32,449 nucleotides of DNA from Actinomycetales bacterium (GTDB taxonomy: Bacteria; Actinomycetota; Actinomycetes; S36-B12): the NCBI GenBank assembly GCA_016125355.1, contig WGLX01000031.1:1-32449 (forward strand). Direction: 5' to 3'. Numbering within the stretch: position 1 is the first letter of the stretch; every line of letters starts with the position of its first letter. The position numbers were made by a program, and so were the translations under genes. This document shows positions 1 through 9,388 of this stretch, piece by piece. Under the pieces are notes generated by a model. That model was given only the letters and a program-made list of their open reading frames with translations, searched no databases and was not told the DNA's origin.

Positions 1-68
1 CGATCCATGACCTTGGTGACGGCCACCACAACGATGACGGAGGGGCAGGTGACGACACCGGAACTCAT
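1..68 (-). CDS. Possible 5' end of a divergently transcribed gene, cut by the window edge
   Basis: Reading leftward from an ATG at 66-68 gives an open frame to the window edge (about 22 codons, beginning MSSGVVTCPS and then rich in Val). Its third codon positions are mostly G or C. The identical frame exists in the right repeat copy starting at 32377 on the plus strand. No purine-rich ribosome binding site precedes the ATG and the fragment is too short to assign a family, so this could be chance. If real, it would be transcribed divergently from the pst operon. Confidence 0.2.
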   Translation of the reverse strand, partial: MSSGVVTCPSVIVVVAVTKVMD

Positions 69-136
69 GACGGCATGATCAGAACACTGACCTGAGCGCG
101 AAGAGCGAAAAGCCACCACTCAGGGGGACGTCACCG
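1..136. repeat. Left arm of a perfect inverted repeat shared with the right end of the window
   Basis: Bases 1-136 are the exact reverse complement of 32309-32444. Identity stops at 137, where the left copy runs on into the pstS leader. The left edge of the window cuts the repeat, so its true length is at least 136 bp. The right copy extends five further bases (32445-32449) that would lie before position 1. The sequence itself looks like an intergenic region upstream of pstS. It may be an assembly fold-back, a real dispersed inverted repeat, or a replicon terminus; see findings. Confidence 0.97.
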
Positions 137-169
137 GCGGCACACCTGCCCCGCGCGCAATCGACCCAC

Positions 170-174
170 GGAGG
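170..174 (+). promoter_or_regulatory. Shine-Dalgarno GGAGG of pstS
   Basis: GGAGG lies six bases before the GTG at 181 and supports that start. The 69-169 region must hold the pst promoter, but I see no convincing -35/-10 pair and no repeated GTTCACC-type PHO box. Confidence 0.6.
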
Positions 175-180
175 ACCTTC

Positions 181-1329
181 GTGAAGAAGAGCAAGGTAGC
201 CGTCGCAGCAGCGGCGCTCGCCACAGGAACGCTGGTGCTGACCGCGTGCTCGTCCTCGAGCAGCAGTGAGTCCACCGCCGGAAACGCCTCGGCCCCGGCA
301 GCCGCCTCGAGTGCGGCCGCCGCACCGGCCGGCGACATCAACTGCCAGAGCGGCTCGATCTCCGCCTCGGGCTCCAGCGCCCAGGCCAATGCCGTGACCG
401 AGTGGGTCAACGCGTACCAGACCGCGTGCCCGGACGCCACGATCGACTACCAGGCGGTCGGCTCGGGTGCCGGAGTCGAGGCCTTCACCTCCGGCCAGAC
501 CTCGTTCGCGGGCACCGACGCCGCCGTCGGTGCCGCCGACATCGCCGCTGCTTCCGCGCAGTGCGAGAACGGCGGCCAGGGCATCAACATCCCGATGGTC
601 GGCGGTGCGATCGCCGTGGCCTACAACCTCGACGGCGTCGACGGCCTCGTGCTCACGCCGGACGTCCTCGCGGGCATCTTCGACAGCACCATCACCAAGT
701 GGAACGACGCCAAGATCGCCGATCTCAACCCCGGCGTGACCCTGCCCGATGCCACCATCGCCCAGTTCCACCGCTCGGACTCGTCCGGCACGACGGCCAA
801 CTTCACCGGCTACCTTGATGCGGCCTCGAACGGCGCGTGGACCTACGGCGTCGGCAAGGACTGGACCGCCCCCGGCGGCCAGGGTGCCAAGGGGTCCGAC
901 CAGGTGATCGCGTCGATCGAGAGCACGCCGAACTCCATCGGGTACGACGAGCTGTCCTACGTCCAGAACGCCACCAACGCGAAGGCGGCGCAGATCGACA
1001 ACGGCGGCGGTCCGGTCGAGGCGACGTCCGACAACGCGGCGAACACCATCGCCGGCGCTCAGATCGTCGGTTCCGGCAACAACCTTGAGCTGAGCCTGGA
1101 CTACGCCACCAAGACTCCGGGTGACTACCCCATCGTCCTGGTCACCTACGAGTTCACCTGCGAGGCCGGCCTGCCCGCCGACAAGAACCCGGCCCTCACG
1201 CAGGCGTTCCTGTCCTACGCGGCCTCGGACGCCGGCCAGAGCAGCCTGACCGGTGCCGGCTACGTGCCGATCACCGGCGACCTGCTGACGAAGGTCCGCG
1301 CAGCCGTGGACGCGCTGCCGACCTCCTGA
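181..1329 (+). CDS. pstS: Phosphate ABC transporter, substrate-binding lipoprotein PstS
   Basis: This is the extracytoplasmic phosphate receptor of the Pst importer. The GTG start is supported by a GGAGG six bases upstream. The protein has a lysine-rich N-terminus, a hydrophobic stretch and a lipobox LTAC with the lipidated cysteine at residue 23, then a Ser/Ala-rich linker to about residue 50. The mature domain carries PstS-like segments: GSGAGVEAF followed by FAGTDAA, and FHRSDSSGTTANFTGYL, the Ser/Thr-rich loop that holds phosphate in this family. The length of 382 aa is normal. It heads pstS-pstC-pstA-pstB. Family knowledge says such operons are induced by phosphate limitation through a PhoR/PhoP-type system; no regulator gene is present here. 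Confidence 0.96.
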   Translation: MKKSKVAVAAAALATGTLVLTACSSSSSSESTAGNASAPAAASSAAAAPAGDINCQSGSISASGSSAQANAVTEWVNAYQTACPDATIDYQAVGSGAGVEAFTSGQTSFAGTDAAVGAADIAAASAQCENGGQGINIPMVGGAIAVAYNLDGVDGLVLTPDVLAGIFDSTITKWNDAKIADLNPGVTLPDATIAQFHRSDSSGTTANFTGYLDAASNGAWTYGVGKDWTAPGGQGAKGSDQVIASIESTPNSIGYDELSYVQNATNAKAAQIDNGGGPVEATSDNAANTIAGAQIVGSGNNLELSLDYATKTPGDYPIVLVTYEFTCEAGLPADKNPALTQAFLSYAASDAGQSSLTGAGYVPITGDLLTKVRAAVDALPTS

Positions 1330-1413
1330 TCCGTCAGGACCCTGAGGGCAGGGGAGGCAGCCGGTTATGCTGGCAGGCCTCCCCTGCCCTCGACCATCGA
1401 CCAGGGAGACGTT

Positions 1414-2397
1414 GTGAGCGCACCGGTACGGGAGCCATCCCGGGCGGACTCGCCACCCGCGATCACGGGTGCGTCCGTCCGACCGGGTGACCGCAACTTC
1501 CGATTCCTGACCACGTGGTCCGGGATCCTCGTCCTGGTCATCCTCGCGACCATCGCTGCCTTCCTGGTCTGGAAGTCGATCCCGTCCCTGACGACGGACT
1601 CCGTCAACCCGCTCACCTACCAGGCGTGGGCACCTGACGCGGATCCACCGGCATGGGGCATGTCGGTCCTCATCTTCGGCACCCTGTGGACGTCCGTCAT
1701 CGCGATGGTCATTGCGGTACCGATCGGGATCGGCGCCGCCCTGTTCATCGCGTTCTACGCTCCGCCGCGGCTGGCCACGGGCCTCGGATTCTTCGTGGAC
1801 CTCCTGGCGGCGGTTCCGTCCATCATCTTCGGCCTGTGGGGCCTGTACAACTTCATGCCCCAGGTGGTGCCGTTCTCCGAATGGCTGGCGACCTACCTCG
1901 GCTGGATTCCCATCTTCTCGAACGAGAAGGAGCTGTACACCAAGAGCATCATGATCGCCGGCATGGTCCTGGCCATCATGATCCTGCCCACGGTGTCGGC
2001 CATCAGCCGGGAGGTCTTCCTCCAGGTGCCGAAGGGGCACATCGAGGCGGCCCTCGCCCTCGGCGCGACCCGGTGGGAGATGGTGCGGATGGCCGTCTTC
2101 CCGTTCTCCCGCCCCGGCATGATCTCCGCCGCGATGCTCGGACTCGGCCGCGCGCTGGGCGAGACGATCGCCGTCGCGCTGATCCTCTCCGCGGTCTTTG
2201 AGATCAACTGGCAGATCACCGAGCCGGGCGGGAACTCGGTGGCCCCCAACATCGCCCTCAAATGGGGCGAGGCCGGAGCCAACGGCCGCAGTGCGCTGAT
2301 CGCCACCGGCCTCATCCTGTTCTTCATCACCCTCATCGTGAACATGACGGCGCGCTGGATGGTCAACCGCCGCAAGGACTTCTCGGGGGCGAACTGA
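1414..2397 (+). CDS. pstC: Phosphate ABC transporter permease PstC
   Basis: One of the two membrane subunits forming the phosphate channel. The GTG start at 1414 follows a GGGAG-type ribosome binding site. The 327-aa protein has a cytoplasmic N-terminus of about 35 residues, then six hydrophobic segments. The permease EAA loop is visible as GHIEAALALGATRWEMVRM, where the PstB ATPase docks, followed by GLGRALGETIAVALI, a stretch typical of PstC. The stop TGA (2395-2397) shares its last A with the ATG of pstA, a TGATG junction expected to couple translation of the two permeases. It lies 84 bp after pstS. Confidence 0.96.
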   Translation: MSAPVREPSRADSPPAITGASVRPGDRNFRFLTTWSGILVLVILATIAAFLVWKSIPSLTTDSVNPLTYQAWAPDADPPAWGMSVLIFGTLWTSVIAMVIAVPIGIGAALFIAFYAPPRLATGLGFFVDLLAAVPSIIFGLWGLYNFMPQVVPFSEWLATYLGWIPIFSNEKELYTKSIMIAGMVLAIMILPTVSAISREVFLQVPKGHIEAALALGATRWEMVRMAVFPFSRPGMISAAMLGLGRALGETIAVALILSAVFEINWQITEPGGNSVAPNIALKWGEAGANGRSALIATGLILFFITLIVNMTARWMVNRRKDFSGAN

Positions 2398-3530
2398 TGG
2401 GCGATGCGACCAACGACCCGCGTGTTCCCGAGGGAACGGTCGTCCTCACCGCCTCCGGGGCCGGGGGTCCCGGTGGCCCGACCGCGGGAACCCTGGACGT
2501 CGATCCTGATCGACTCACCGGAAGACGCCTTCCCCGGTACGCCGCATGGGTCTGCCTGGCGGTCACCGTCGCCGTCGGCGTCCTCGTCCGGATCACGGGA
2601 ATCACGATCATCGGTCTGGCCGACTGGGTGGTCGCCCTCGCCGCGTCCTTCATCGGCTACACGGCGTGGACCCTCGTGGTCGAGGGTCGACGGCACGCCG
2701 TGGACCGCCTTGCCACGACTGCGATCTACGCGGCGGCCGCAGCGGCCCTCGTGCCCCTGTTCTGGATCCTCATCACCTTGGTGGTCAAGGGGTTCAGCGT
2801 CCTGTCGTGGGACTTCCTGACCAGCACCATGAGGAACGTCAACCCGCGCGCCGAGGGCGGTGGCGTGGCCCATGCGATCGTCGGCACCCTCGAGCAGGTC
2901 GCCATCGCGGCCGTGATCTCCGTGCCCGTCGGCATCCTGACCGCCGTCTACCTCGTCGAGTACGGCCGCGGTCGCCTGGCGAAGGCGATCAGCTTCTTCG
3001 TCGACGTCATGACCGGCATCCCGTCCATCGTGGCCGGCATGTTCATCTACACCTTCTGGATCCTCACTCTCGGATTCCCGACCTCGGGACTGGCGGCCGG
3101 GCTCGCGCTGTCCATCCTCATGGTCCCGGTCGTGATCCGGGCCACCGAGGAGATCCTCAAGATCGTGCCCAATGAACTGCGCGAGGGGGCCTTGGCACTG
3201 GGCGTGCCGAAGTACAAGGTGATCCTCCGCATCGTCCTCCCCACGGCGATCTCCGGCATCATCACCGGCGTCATGCTCGCCGTAGCCCGCGTCACCGGCG
3301 AGACCGCGCCCCTGCTGCTCACCACCTTCCTCGCGCAGGACATGAACGGGAATCCCTTCAGCGGCAACCAGGCATCTCTTCCGGTGTTCATCTGGGACCA
3401 GATCCAGCGCGGCACGACCGCTTCACTGGACCGGGCCTGGGGCGGTGCCCTCGTGCTGATCATCATCGTGATGATCTTCTACGCCGGTGCCCGTGTACTC
3501 GCTGCCATCTACGCGCCCAAGAAGGTGTAG
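2397..3530 (+). CDS. pstA: Phosphate ABC transporter permease PstA
   Basis: Second channel subunit of the Pst importer. I place the start at the ATG overlapping the pstC stop by one base; the frame is open further upstream, but that sequence is inside pstC. The product is 377 aa, longer than a minimal PstA, because about 130 N-terminal residues contain a Gly/Pro-rich cytoplasmic tail and two additional hydrophobic segments before the transport domain. The transport domain shows [34 protein letters not shown], the EAA loop [16 protein letters not shown] and [13 protein letters not shown]. It is followed by pstB after 35 bp. Confidence 0.96.
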   Translation: MGDATNDPRVPEGTVVLTASGAGGPGGPTAGTLDVDPDRLTGRRLPRYAAWVCLAVTVAVGVLVRITGITIIGLADWVVALAASFIGYTAWTLVVEGRRHAVDRLATTAIYAAAAAALVPLFWILITLVVKGFSVLSWDFLTSTMRNVNPRAEGGGVAHAIVGTLEQVAIAAVISVPVGILTAVYLVEYGRGRLAKAISFFVDVMTGIPSIVAGMFIYTFWILTLGFPTSGLAAGLALSILMVPVVIRATEEILKIVPNELREGALALGVPKYKVILRIVLPTAISGIITGVMLAVARVTGETAPLLLTTFLAQDMNGNPFSGNQASLPVFIWDQIQRGTTASLDRAWGGALVLIIIVMIFYAGARVLAAIYAPKKV

Positions 3531-3565
3531 TCCTCGACCATGCCGTCCACGACAGGAGCACGACC

Positions 3566-4426
3566 GTGACCAACGCCGACACCCACGTCGGAACAGCGGC
3601 AGAGACGCCCGGGCCCTCAGGGGCGACGGCTCAGGAGGCACGCCTCCCGTACCGCATCGAGATCAAGGACCTGAACATCTACTACGGCGACTTCCTCGCC
3701 GTGGAGAAGGTCAATCTCGCCATCGAGCAGCGGTCCGTCATGGCGTTCATCGGCCCATCGGGCTGCGGCAAGTCGACGGTCCTGCGGACCCTCGACCGCA
3801 TGCACGAGGTCACGCCCGGAGCGCGCGTCGAAGGGCAGGTGCTCCTCGACGGGCAGGACATCTATGCGCCTAACGTCGATCCCGTCCTCGTGCGGCGGAC
3901 CATCGGCATGGTCTTCCAGCGTCCCAACCCGTTCCCCACGATGTCGATCTACGAGAACGTCGTCGCCGGCCTGAAGCTGCAGAAGGACGGTCGGCACAGG
4001 GGTCGCGCCATGGATGACATCGTGGAACAGTCCTTGCGCGGCGCGAACCTGTGGGAGGAGGTCAAGGACCGGCTCAGCAAGCCCGGTGCCGGCCTCTCGG
4101 GCGGGCAGCAGCAGCGCCTGTGCATCGCCCGGGCCATCGCGATCCAGCCGGAGGTGCTGCTCATGGACGAGCCAGCCTCGGCACTCGACTCGATCTCCAC
4201 GCTCGCCATCGAGGATCTCATCCGCGAGTTGAAGAGCCAGTACACGATCATCATCGTGACCCACAACATGCAGCAGGCGCACCGCATCGCCGACAACACC
4301 GCGTTCTTCAACCTCGCCGGCGTGGGCCAGCCGGGCCATCTCATCGAGTCCGGTCCGACGCACGTGATGTTCAACAACCCGAAGAACCAGCAGACCATCG
4401 ACTACATCCAGGGGCGATTCGGCTAG
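3566..4426 (+). CDS. pstB: Phosphate ABC transporter ATP-binding protein PstB
   Basis: Cytoplasmic ATPase that powers phosphate import. The GTG start follows AGGAG. The ABC landmarks are all present: Walker [10 protein letters not shown] at residues 63-71, signature LSGGQQQR, Walker [13 protein letters not shown], and the switch histidine in [27 protein letters not shown] is characteristic of PstB. The first 28 residues are a low-complexity extension rich in Ala, Thr and Gly that most PstB proteins lack. It closes the pst operon. No phoU follows, so the regulatory partner must be encoded elsewhere. Confidence 0.96.
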   Translation: MTNADTHVGTAAETPGPSGATAQEARLPYRIEIKDLNIYYGDFLAVEKVNLAIEQRSVMAFIGPSGCGKSTVLRTLDRMHEVTPGARVEGQVLLDGQDIYAPNVDPVLVRRTIGMVFQRPNPFPTMSIYENVVAGLKLQKDGRHRGRAMDDIVEQSLRGANLWEEVKDRLSKPGAGLSGGQQQRLCIARAIAIQPEVLLMDEPASALDSISTLAIEDLIRELKSQYTIIIVTHNMQQAHRIADNTAFFNLAGVGQPGHLIESGPTHVMFNNPKNQQTIDYIQGRFG

Positions 4427-4518
4427 TTCCCGCAAGGTCCGCTCACGTGGCAACCGGGCGATTCCTGGGCGTAGCGTGAGAGTCGGCGCGAGGCTGGGGC
4501 GCGCCGTCAGGAGTGCCG

Positions 4519-4995
4519 ATGATTCCCATCGCCGAAGCTGCACAGGACTTCCTCGCCCAGAAGCGCATCGCGGTCACCGGGGTCTCCCGCAACCCGGCCG
4601 GTCACGGCAGCAACGCCGTCTACCAGCGGCTGCGCGAACGCGGCTACGAGGTGTTCGCCGTCAATCCCAACGCGGAGACCGTCGAGGGCGACCCCGCCTT
4701 CGCCTCGCTCACCGCCATTCCCGGCGGTGTCGACGCCGTGGTGATCGGCACCCGGCCCGAGCACGCCGACGCGACCATGCGCGAGGCCATAGCCCTCGGC
4801 ATCACCCGCGTCTGGATGCACCGCGCCTTCGGAGGGGGCAGCGTGTCGCCCACGGCAGCGACCCTCGGACGCGGGAACGGGGTGACCGTCATCGACGGCG
4901 GCTGCCCGCTGATGTTCGGTCCGACCTCGGATGGCGGACACCGGTTCATGTGTCGCATGCTGAAGGTGACCGGGAAGGTGCCGCGCAAGGTCTGA
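4519..4995 (+). CDS. CoA-binding domain protein (small stand-alone Rossmann fold)
   Basis: A 158-aa stand-alone CoA-binding domain of the YccU type, related to the N-terminal domain of succinyl-CoA synthetase alpha. It shows KRIAVTGVSRNPAGHGSNAV (dinucleotide-type Gly-rich loop), GYEVFAVNPNAETVEG, DAVVIGTRPEHA, RVWMHRAFGGGSVS and a late VIDGGCPLMF segment that is typical of this family. AGGAG at 4509-4513 lies five bases before the ATG at 4519, so I prefer this over the GTG at 4513, which overlaps the Shine-Dalgarno. The biochemical role of this family is unsettled. It follows pstB in the same direction after 92 bp and may be a separate unit. Confidence 0.85.
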   Translation: MIPIAEAAQDFLAQKRIAVTGVSRNPAGHGSNAVYQRLRERGYEVFAVNPNAETVEGDPAFASLTAIPGGVDAVVIGTRPEHADATMREAIALGITRVWMHRAFGGGSVSPTAATLGRGNGVTVIDGGCPLMFGPTSDGGHRFMCRMLKVTGKVPRKV

Positions 4996-5019
4996 CGCCC
5001 TCGTTCGCTCCCGCGACCG

Positions 5020-6489
5020 CTAGTGAGCCATCGCCTGCAGCTCCTCCACCACGTAGGTGACGAGGTTCTCGGGGTCCGGCACGAGGGCGGCATCACTGGC
5101 GAAGCCCACGGTGACCGTGCCCGCGTAGGTGAAGATCGTCGCTGTAAGCGGCTGGTCCGCCGAGCACGGGGCGAAGCCGATGACCTGGCGCACGGGTATG
5201 CCACCGACAGAGAGGCCATGCGCCGGCCCCGGCACGTTCGTCAGGATGCCCACGGCCTTGTTGGCGAAGAAGTCGGTCAGCGCCGTGGCCATCGCCGACG
5301 GCGTTGCGGAGATGGCCTTCTGCATACCGAAAGTGAGCACCGGCTCGTCGGAGTTCTTGATCCGCTGCATGCGGCGGTGGAGATCGGCGATACGGGCATG
5401 GGGAGTCTCCCCGGTCAGGGGCATGTCCAGCATCACCAGGGCGAAGTGGTTCCCGAGGTCCTCGGGCAGCTCGCTGTCGAACGGTTTGAGGTTCACCGGC
5501 ACCATCCACAGCACGTCGCTCACGTCCTCACCACGTTCGGCGAGGTACCGTCGCAAGGCTCCGGCCAGGGCACCGATCAGGACGTCATTGATCGTCGCAT
5601 CGTGCTCGCGGGCGACGGACCTCACCTCGGCCAGGTCCTGCGGCTCGGACCAGGCGATCGCCTTCCGCACCCCCGGCCGACCCGTCCAGACCGTCCGCGG
5701 CGTCGAGCCGAGCAGCAGCTTGCCGGCCGTCGTCGCATCGTTGACGGTGCGATGGTCGCTCGCCCCCGCCTCCTCGAGCGCGTCGACGAAGCGGTCCGGG
5801 TGCTGCAGGGCACCGACGCCCGAGGCAACGGCGGTCACGGCCGCGCCGGCGGTGCCCACAGGGTCATTCACTGCGCCCGCGAGCGCGGAGACGACCGCCC
5901 TCGTGCCCGCGCCGGCGAGATGCACCACCTCATCGCCCGCCGCCCGGATCCGGTCGAGCGGCGGCACCGAGGCTCCACCCCGGGCACCCTCACGGGCCAC
6001 CGCAGGGACGTCCTCGGCGTAGCCGGGGTCGAGGACCCCCAGCATGACCTGCGTCAGCCGGACGCCATCGGCGATCGCATGATGGAACCGCGTCACGATC
6101 ACCGATCCGACCTCGTGGTCGGCCATGGACACCGGACTGACGAGGAACGACCGCCAGAGCGGGTGGGTGCGGTCGAGGGCGATCGAGCGCTGTTCGGCGA
6201 CGAACTGCTGCACCTCCGCCATCCCGCTGCCCTCGGGCAACCGCACCCGCGTGACGTGGCGCTCGAGATCGAGGTCCGGGTCGTCCACCCACTCCCAGCC
6301 GAGCCCGCGCCGACGCGCCCGCTGCCCGAACACCGGATGCCGGGCCAGCATGCCCTCGAAGGCCGCCCTCACGTCACCGAGGTCCGCCTGCCCACCCAGG
6401 GCGATGACGACATCGATGACCATGAGGTTGTTGGGCCGGTCCAGGGTGAGCCACAAGGCATCCTGTGCGCTCAGCCGCCTGCCGCCCAT
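5020..6489 (-). CDS. WS/DGAT wax ester synthase / diacylglycerol O-acyltransferase
   Basis: Membrane-associated acyltransferase that moves acyl groups from acyl-CoA to long-chain alcohol or diacylglycerol, making wax esters or triacylglycerol storage lipid. The catalytic motif HHxxxDG is present as HHAIADG at residues 136-142, preceded by the conserved PLW (110-112). The C-terminal domain begins near ATINDVLIGALAGALRRYL and ends with VGILTNVPGPAHGLSVGG, also typical. The length of 489 aa is usual, and the family is abundant in Actinobacteria. It lies 31 bp downstream of the OsmC gene on the same strand and converges with the CoA-binding gene. Confidence 0.93.
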   Translation of the reverse strand: MGGRRLSAQDALWLTLDRPNNLMVIDVVIALGGQADLGDVRAAFEGMLARHPVFGQRARRRGLGWEWVDDPDLDLERHVTRVRLPEGSGMAEVQQFVAEQRSIALDRTHPLWRSFLVSPVSMADHEVGSVIVTRFHHAIADGVRLTQVMLGVLDPGYAEDVPAVAREGARGGASVPPLDRIRAAGDEVVHLAGAGTRAVVSALAGAVNDPVGTAGAAVTAVASGVGALQHPDRFVDALEEAGASDHRTVNDATTAGKLLLGSTPRTVWTGRPGVRKAIAWSEPQDLAEVRSVAREHDATINDVLIGALAGALRRYLAERGEDVSDVLWMVPVNLKPFDSELPEDLGNHFALVMLDMPLTGETPHARIADLHRRMQRIKNSDEPVLTFGMQKAISATPSAMATALTDFFANKAVGILTNVPGPAHGLSVGGIPVRQVIGFAPCSADQPLTATIFTYAGTVTVGFASDAALVPDPENLVTYVVEELQAMAH

Positions 6490-6520
6490 GTCGTCCTCCG
6501 CCTGCGCGGGCCTTCCGTCG

Positions 6521-6940
6521 TCAGCCGATCACCGACTCGATCGTCGTCCCGTGCTCGATCGTGCGGCTCACGGTGCACAGCCGGTCGTGGGACTTGATCA
6601 TGGCGTCGGGGAGCACCGCGCGAGCAGCGTCGCCGTCCTCGCCCTCGGGGAACTCCACGGTGAACGTGACGCGCAGGTTGACCATGCGATTGCCTTCGTC
6701 GTCGCGGATCTTGTCGCCCTCCCCCGTCACGACGAAGGAGACCGGCTCGGCGCGCTTGGCCGTGATGTAGTCGACGTCCGCCCCGGTGCAGCCGGCGATG
6801 GCCACCAGGAGGAGCTCCGTCGGCGTGAACTCGTCGGAGCCCGCGGCCCCGAAGGGCAGCTCCGCCCCTCGCTCATTGCGCGCGACGTAGCGGCCCTTCT
6901 CAAGCCGCTCGATGGTGACGGACCGGTGCGAATCGCTCAT
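6521..6940 (-). CDS. OsmC/Ohr-family thiol peroxidase
   Basis: Small (139 aa) cytoplasmic protein of the OsmC family, which reduces organic hydroperoxides using two cysteines. Both are visible: C51 in VAIAGCTGADVDY and C122 in SHDRLCTVSRT. FTPTELLLVAIAGC is the family signature. I start at ATG 6940 (MSDSHRSV); the frame stays open further upstream, but that part would be out of character and would overlap the hydrolase gene. It lies 43 bp downstream of the epoxide-hydrolase-like gene and may be co-transcribed with it and with the WS/DGAT gene. Confidence 0.9.
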   Translation of the reverse strand: MSDSHRSVTIERLEKGRYVARNERGAELPFGAAGSDEFTPTELLLVAIAGCTGADVDYITAKRAEPVSFVVTGEGDKIRDDEGNRMVNLRVTFTVEFPEGEDGDAARAVLPDAMIKSHDRLCTVSRTIEHGTTIESVIG

Positions 6941-6983
6941 GACCGCACCCTGCCACCTCCGCGACGTTGACGCGCGTCCGCTG

Positions 6984-7814
6984 CTACACCTCGCCGAGAA
7001 GAGGCAGCAGCACGGCGAGCACCTTCGGCGCGCAGCGCTCGGGGAGCCAGTGCCCCTCCCCCGGGAGCTCGACGAAGGTGTACGGCCCGGAGATCCAGTC
7101 CCCCGTGAGCCGCGCCGCTGTCCGGCCGAGTGCCGGATCGTCGGCACCCCAGACGTAGAGGGTGGACGGGGTGATCCGGCGCCAGCGAACGCTCGGACTC
7201 CTCATGTCGGACGGCATCGCCCGGTACCAGTTCAGCATCGCCGGCAGCGCGCCGGGCTCGCGGGCGCGCTCCGCGTAGTGGTCACGGTGCGACGCGGGCA
7301 GGCCACGGGTGAGGCCCTTCCACGATCGGCTCCCCGGCGCGAGCAGCCGCTCGGCGAGGCCGGGGACCTGGAACAGGCCCATGTACCAGGACTTGAGCCC
7401 CTGCGCACTGGTGAACATCGCCCGCGCGAGTGCCGCGGGATGCGGCGTCGAGAGCACGGTGAGCGTCTGGACGCGCTCCGGGTGCTGCGCCGCGATGCCC
7501 CAGGCCACCGCCCCACCCCAGTCGTGGCCCACGACGTGCACGGTGTCCAGGCCCAGGTGGTCCAGCAGCGCGACCGCATCCGACACCGGCTCGGCCAGTC
7601 GATAGGCGCGGACGGGACCGGGCCGGGCCCCGGGCGAGTAGCCGCGTTGGTCGAATCGGACGACACGGTAGCCCGCTGCCATGAGGCCTGCCGAGATCTC
7701 GTCCCACGAGGTCTGGTCCTGGGGGAAGCCGTGCAGCAGGAGGCAGGCGGGCGCGCCTGCGTCGCCCTCGTCGACGTAGTCGAAGGTCAGGCCCCGGAGG
7801 TTCACGGTCGGCAT
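6984..7814 (-). CDS. Alpha/beta hydrolase, epoxide-hydrolase-like
   Basis: A 276-aa alpha/beta hydrolase. HGFP at 28-31 forms the oxyanion region. The nucleophile elbow is GHDWGG with Asp98 rather than Ser, as in soluble epoxide hydrolases and haloalkane dehalogenases. WGADD supplies the charge-relay acid and EGHWLPE the histidine. Tyrosines in SWYMG and NWYRA of the cap are placed where epoxide hydrolases have ring-opening tyrosines, which favours that activity. The substrate is unknown. Its ATG overlaps the stop of the FGGY kinase gene by one base (TGATG), so it is translationally coupled to the kinase and lyase genes upstream. Confidence 0.88.
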   Translation of the reverse strand: MPTVNLRGLTFDYVDEGDAGAPACLLLHGFPQDQTSWDEISAGLMAAGYRVVRFDQRGYSPGARPGPVRAYRLAEPVSDAVALLDHLGLDTVHVVGHDWGGAVAWGIAAQHPERVQTLTVLSTPHPAALARAMFTSAQGLKSWYMGLFQVPGLAERLLAPGSRSWKGLTRGLPASHRDHYAERAREPGALPAMLNWYRAMPSDMRSPSVRWRRITPSTLYVWGADDPALGRTAARLTGDWISGPYTFVELPGEGHWLPERCAPKVLAVLLPLLGEV

Positions 7815-9388
7815 CAGGTCATCGTCCTTCCGGGCAGGCTGATCCTCCGGTTCAACCGGTGGTGGATCCCCTTCAACTGGCCGTAGAGGCGCCGGTACTC
7901 GGCGTACAGCTCGGCGTAGACCGCGGCATCCGGGCCCTCGGGGGTGAACACGTCCGTGACCGGGGTGCGCCGACCCGCCTCGGCCAGCGTCAGCTCGCCG
8001 AGGCACACGAGCGCCCACATCGCCACGCCACGGAGCTGGGCATCGCGCGGCTGCGCAGGGCGCGCCACCGGTCGACCGAGTGCATACGCGTGCATCTGGC
8101 ACCACAGGTCCGACTGCGCCCCGCCGCCGATGATCCGGACGCTCGGCACCGCCCGCCTGAGGAACTTCTCGTAGGCATCGAACAGCCAGCGCGCGTTGAA
8201 GGCCACGCCCTCCATGACCGCCCGGATCAGCGCGGCCTGGTCGGTGCGCAGGGACACGTTGACGAAGGAGGCCCTCAGGTCCTTGTCCTCGACGGGGCTG
8301 CGCTCGCCATTGAGCCAGGGCGTGAAGATCACGCCCTCGCAGCCCGGCGGGGCCGATTCCGCACGGGCGACCAGGTCCTCGTAGGTGGATCCGGGCAGGA
8401 CCTGCTCCAGCAGCCAGCGCAACGCGGCGCCCCCGGTCTCGTGGTTGTTCGCCACGATCGGGTGGTCGGCATCGAGCCCGGGCACGGACGCGATGGAATG
8501 GAGGACGTCGGTGCGCTTGAACGGGACCCGGGCGCCGATCCAGGCCGTCGTCGAGATGCTCACGTGCGTCTCGTACGGCTCGATGGCACCGCTGCCGATC
8601 ACCGCCGCATGGAGGTCCGGGATCCCGGCGATCACGGGCACACCCGCCGGGATGCCCAGTGCCTGCGCAACCTCCCTCGTCACCTCCCCCAACGCCGAGC
8701 CCGTGGGCAGCAGCGGCGGCAGCCGACCCGGGTCGCGCCGGGCACGGCGGACCAGGTCGAGGTCGTATCGAGGCTCACGACCGACCCGGTTGTCGGTGAT
8801 CCAGCTGAGGATCATGGACGCGGGGGTGGCCGCGGCCCGCCCGGTGAACCGCATGCCGAGGTAGTCGACCGGTTCCAGCAGGTACCGGGCCTGCGCGTAC
8901 GTGTCAGCAAGCTCGCGTTGCAGCACGAGTGAGTGGCCGGTCGGATCCGCACCGGACGGAGTCGGCGCGCCACCGGTGCGCCGGACCCAGCGCAGGACCT
9001 TGTCCGGCGCGAAGCCCTGGACGGTGAAGGGCCCGCCGATGACCTCGCGCGAGTACCGGCCGCCGCGGGTGTCCGCCCACAGGAGTACCTCGCCCACGGG
9101 CCGCCCCGACTCGTCGACGGGGACCGTCGACCCCCACTGCCCGGTGATCGCGATGGCCGCCAGTCCGTCCGGAGCGGTCGACGCCGCACCCATGGCCTCG
9201 ATCGCAGCCTCCTGCAGCGCAGTCCACCATTCGTCGGCGTCCTGAGTGGCCGAGCCGTCGAGACCGATCTGGACGGAGACCGGCCGGAACGAGACCTCCC
9301 GGATCTCGCCTCGCGCGTCCACGACCCCGACCTTCGGGCCACCGTTGCCCAGGTCGATCGCGAGGATCCACCTGTCGTCGGCGGTCAC
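7814..9388 (-). CDS. FGGY-family carbohydrate kinase (xylulokinase-like)
   Basis: A 524-aa kinase of the FGGY superfamily, which phosphorylates sugars or polyols with ATP. The N-terminal phosphate loop is DLGNGGPKVG, followed by QDADEWW and LLWADTRGG; the probable catalytic base is Asp258 in AGIPDLHAAV. The C-terminal ATPase lobe shows FTPWLNGERSP, EGVAFNARW and GGGAQSDLWCQM. The DLGNGGPK loop departs from the usual DLGTS.K, so the true substrate may not be xylulose. The GTG start overlaps the lyase stop by four bases (GTGA). Being coupled to a phospholipid-type lyase and a hydrolase is unusual for a sugar kinase. Confidence 0.88.
   Translation of the reverse strand: MTADDRWILAIDLGNGGPKVGVVDARGEIREVSFRPVSVQIGLDGSATQDADEWWTALQEAAIEAMGAASTAPDGLAAIAITGQWGSTVPVDESGRPVGEVLLWADTRGGRYSREVIGGPFTVQGFAPDKVLRWVRRTGGAPTPSGADPTGHSLVLQRELADTYAQARYLLEPVDYLGMRFTGRAAATPASMILSWITDNRVGREPRYDLDLVRRARRDPGRLPPLLPTGSALGEVTREVAQALGIPAGVPVIAGIPDLHAAVIGSGAIEPYETHVSISTTAWIGARVPFKRTDVLHSIASVPGLDADHPIVANNHETGGAALRWLLEQVLPGSTYEDLVARAESAPPGCEGVIFTPWLNGERSPVEDKDLRASFVNVSLRTDQAALIRAVMEGVAFNARWLFDAYEKFLRRAVPSVRIIGGGAQSDLWCQMHAYALGRPVARPAQPRDAQLRGVAMWALVCLGELTLAEAGRRTPVTDVFTPEGPDAAVYAELYAEYRRLYGQLKGIHHRLNRRISLPGRTMT

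Noticed and set aside
79-2040. A 653-codon open frame on the minus strand across pstS and pstC
   Set aside because: It is antisense to two well-supported genes. Its product is repetitive and rich in Arg, Gly and Asp, as expected of a shadow in GC-rich DNA.
5023-6597. A 524-codon plus-strand frame opposite the WS/DGAT gene
   Set aside because: The WS/DGAT frame has clear catalytic motifs; the opposite frame is Arg/His-rich with no recognisable domain.
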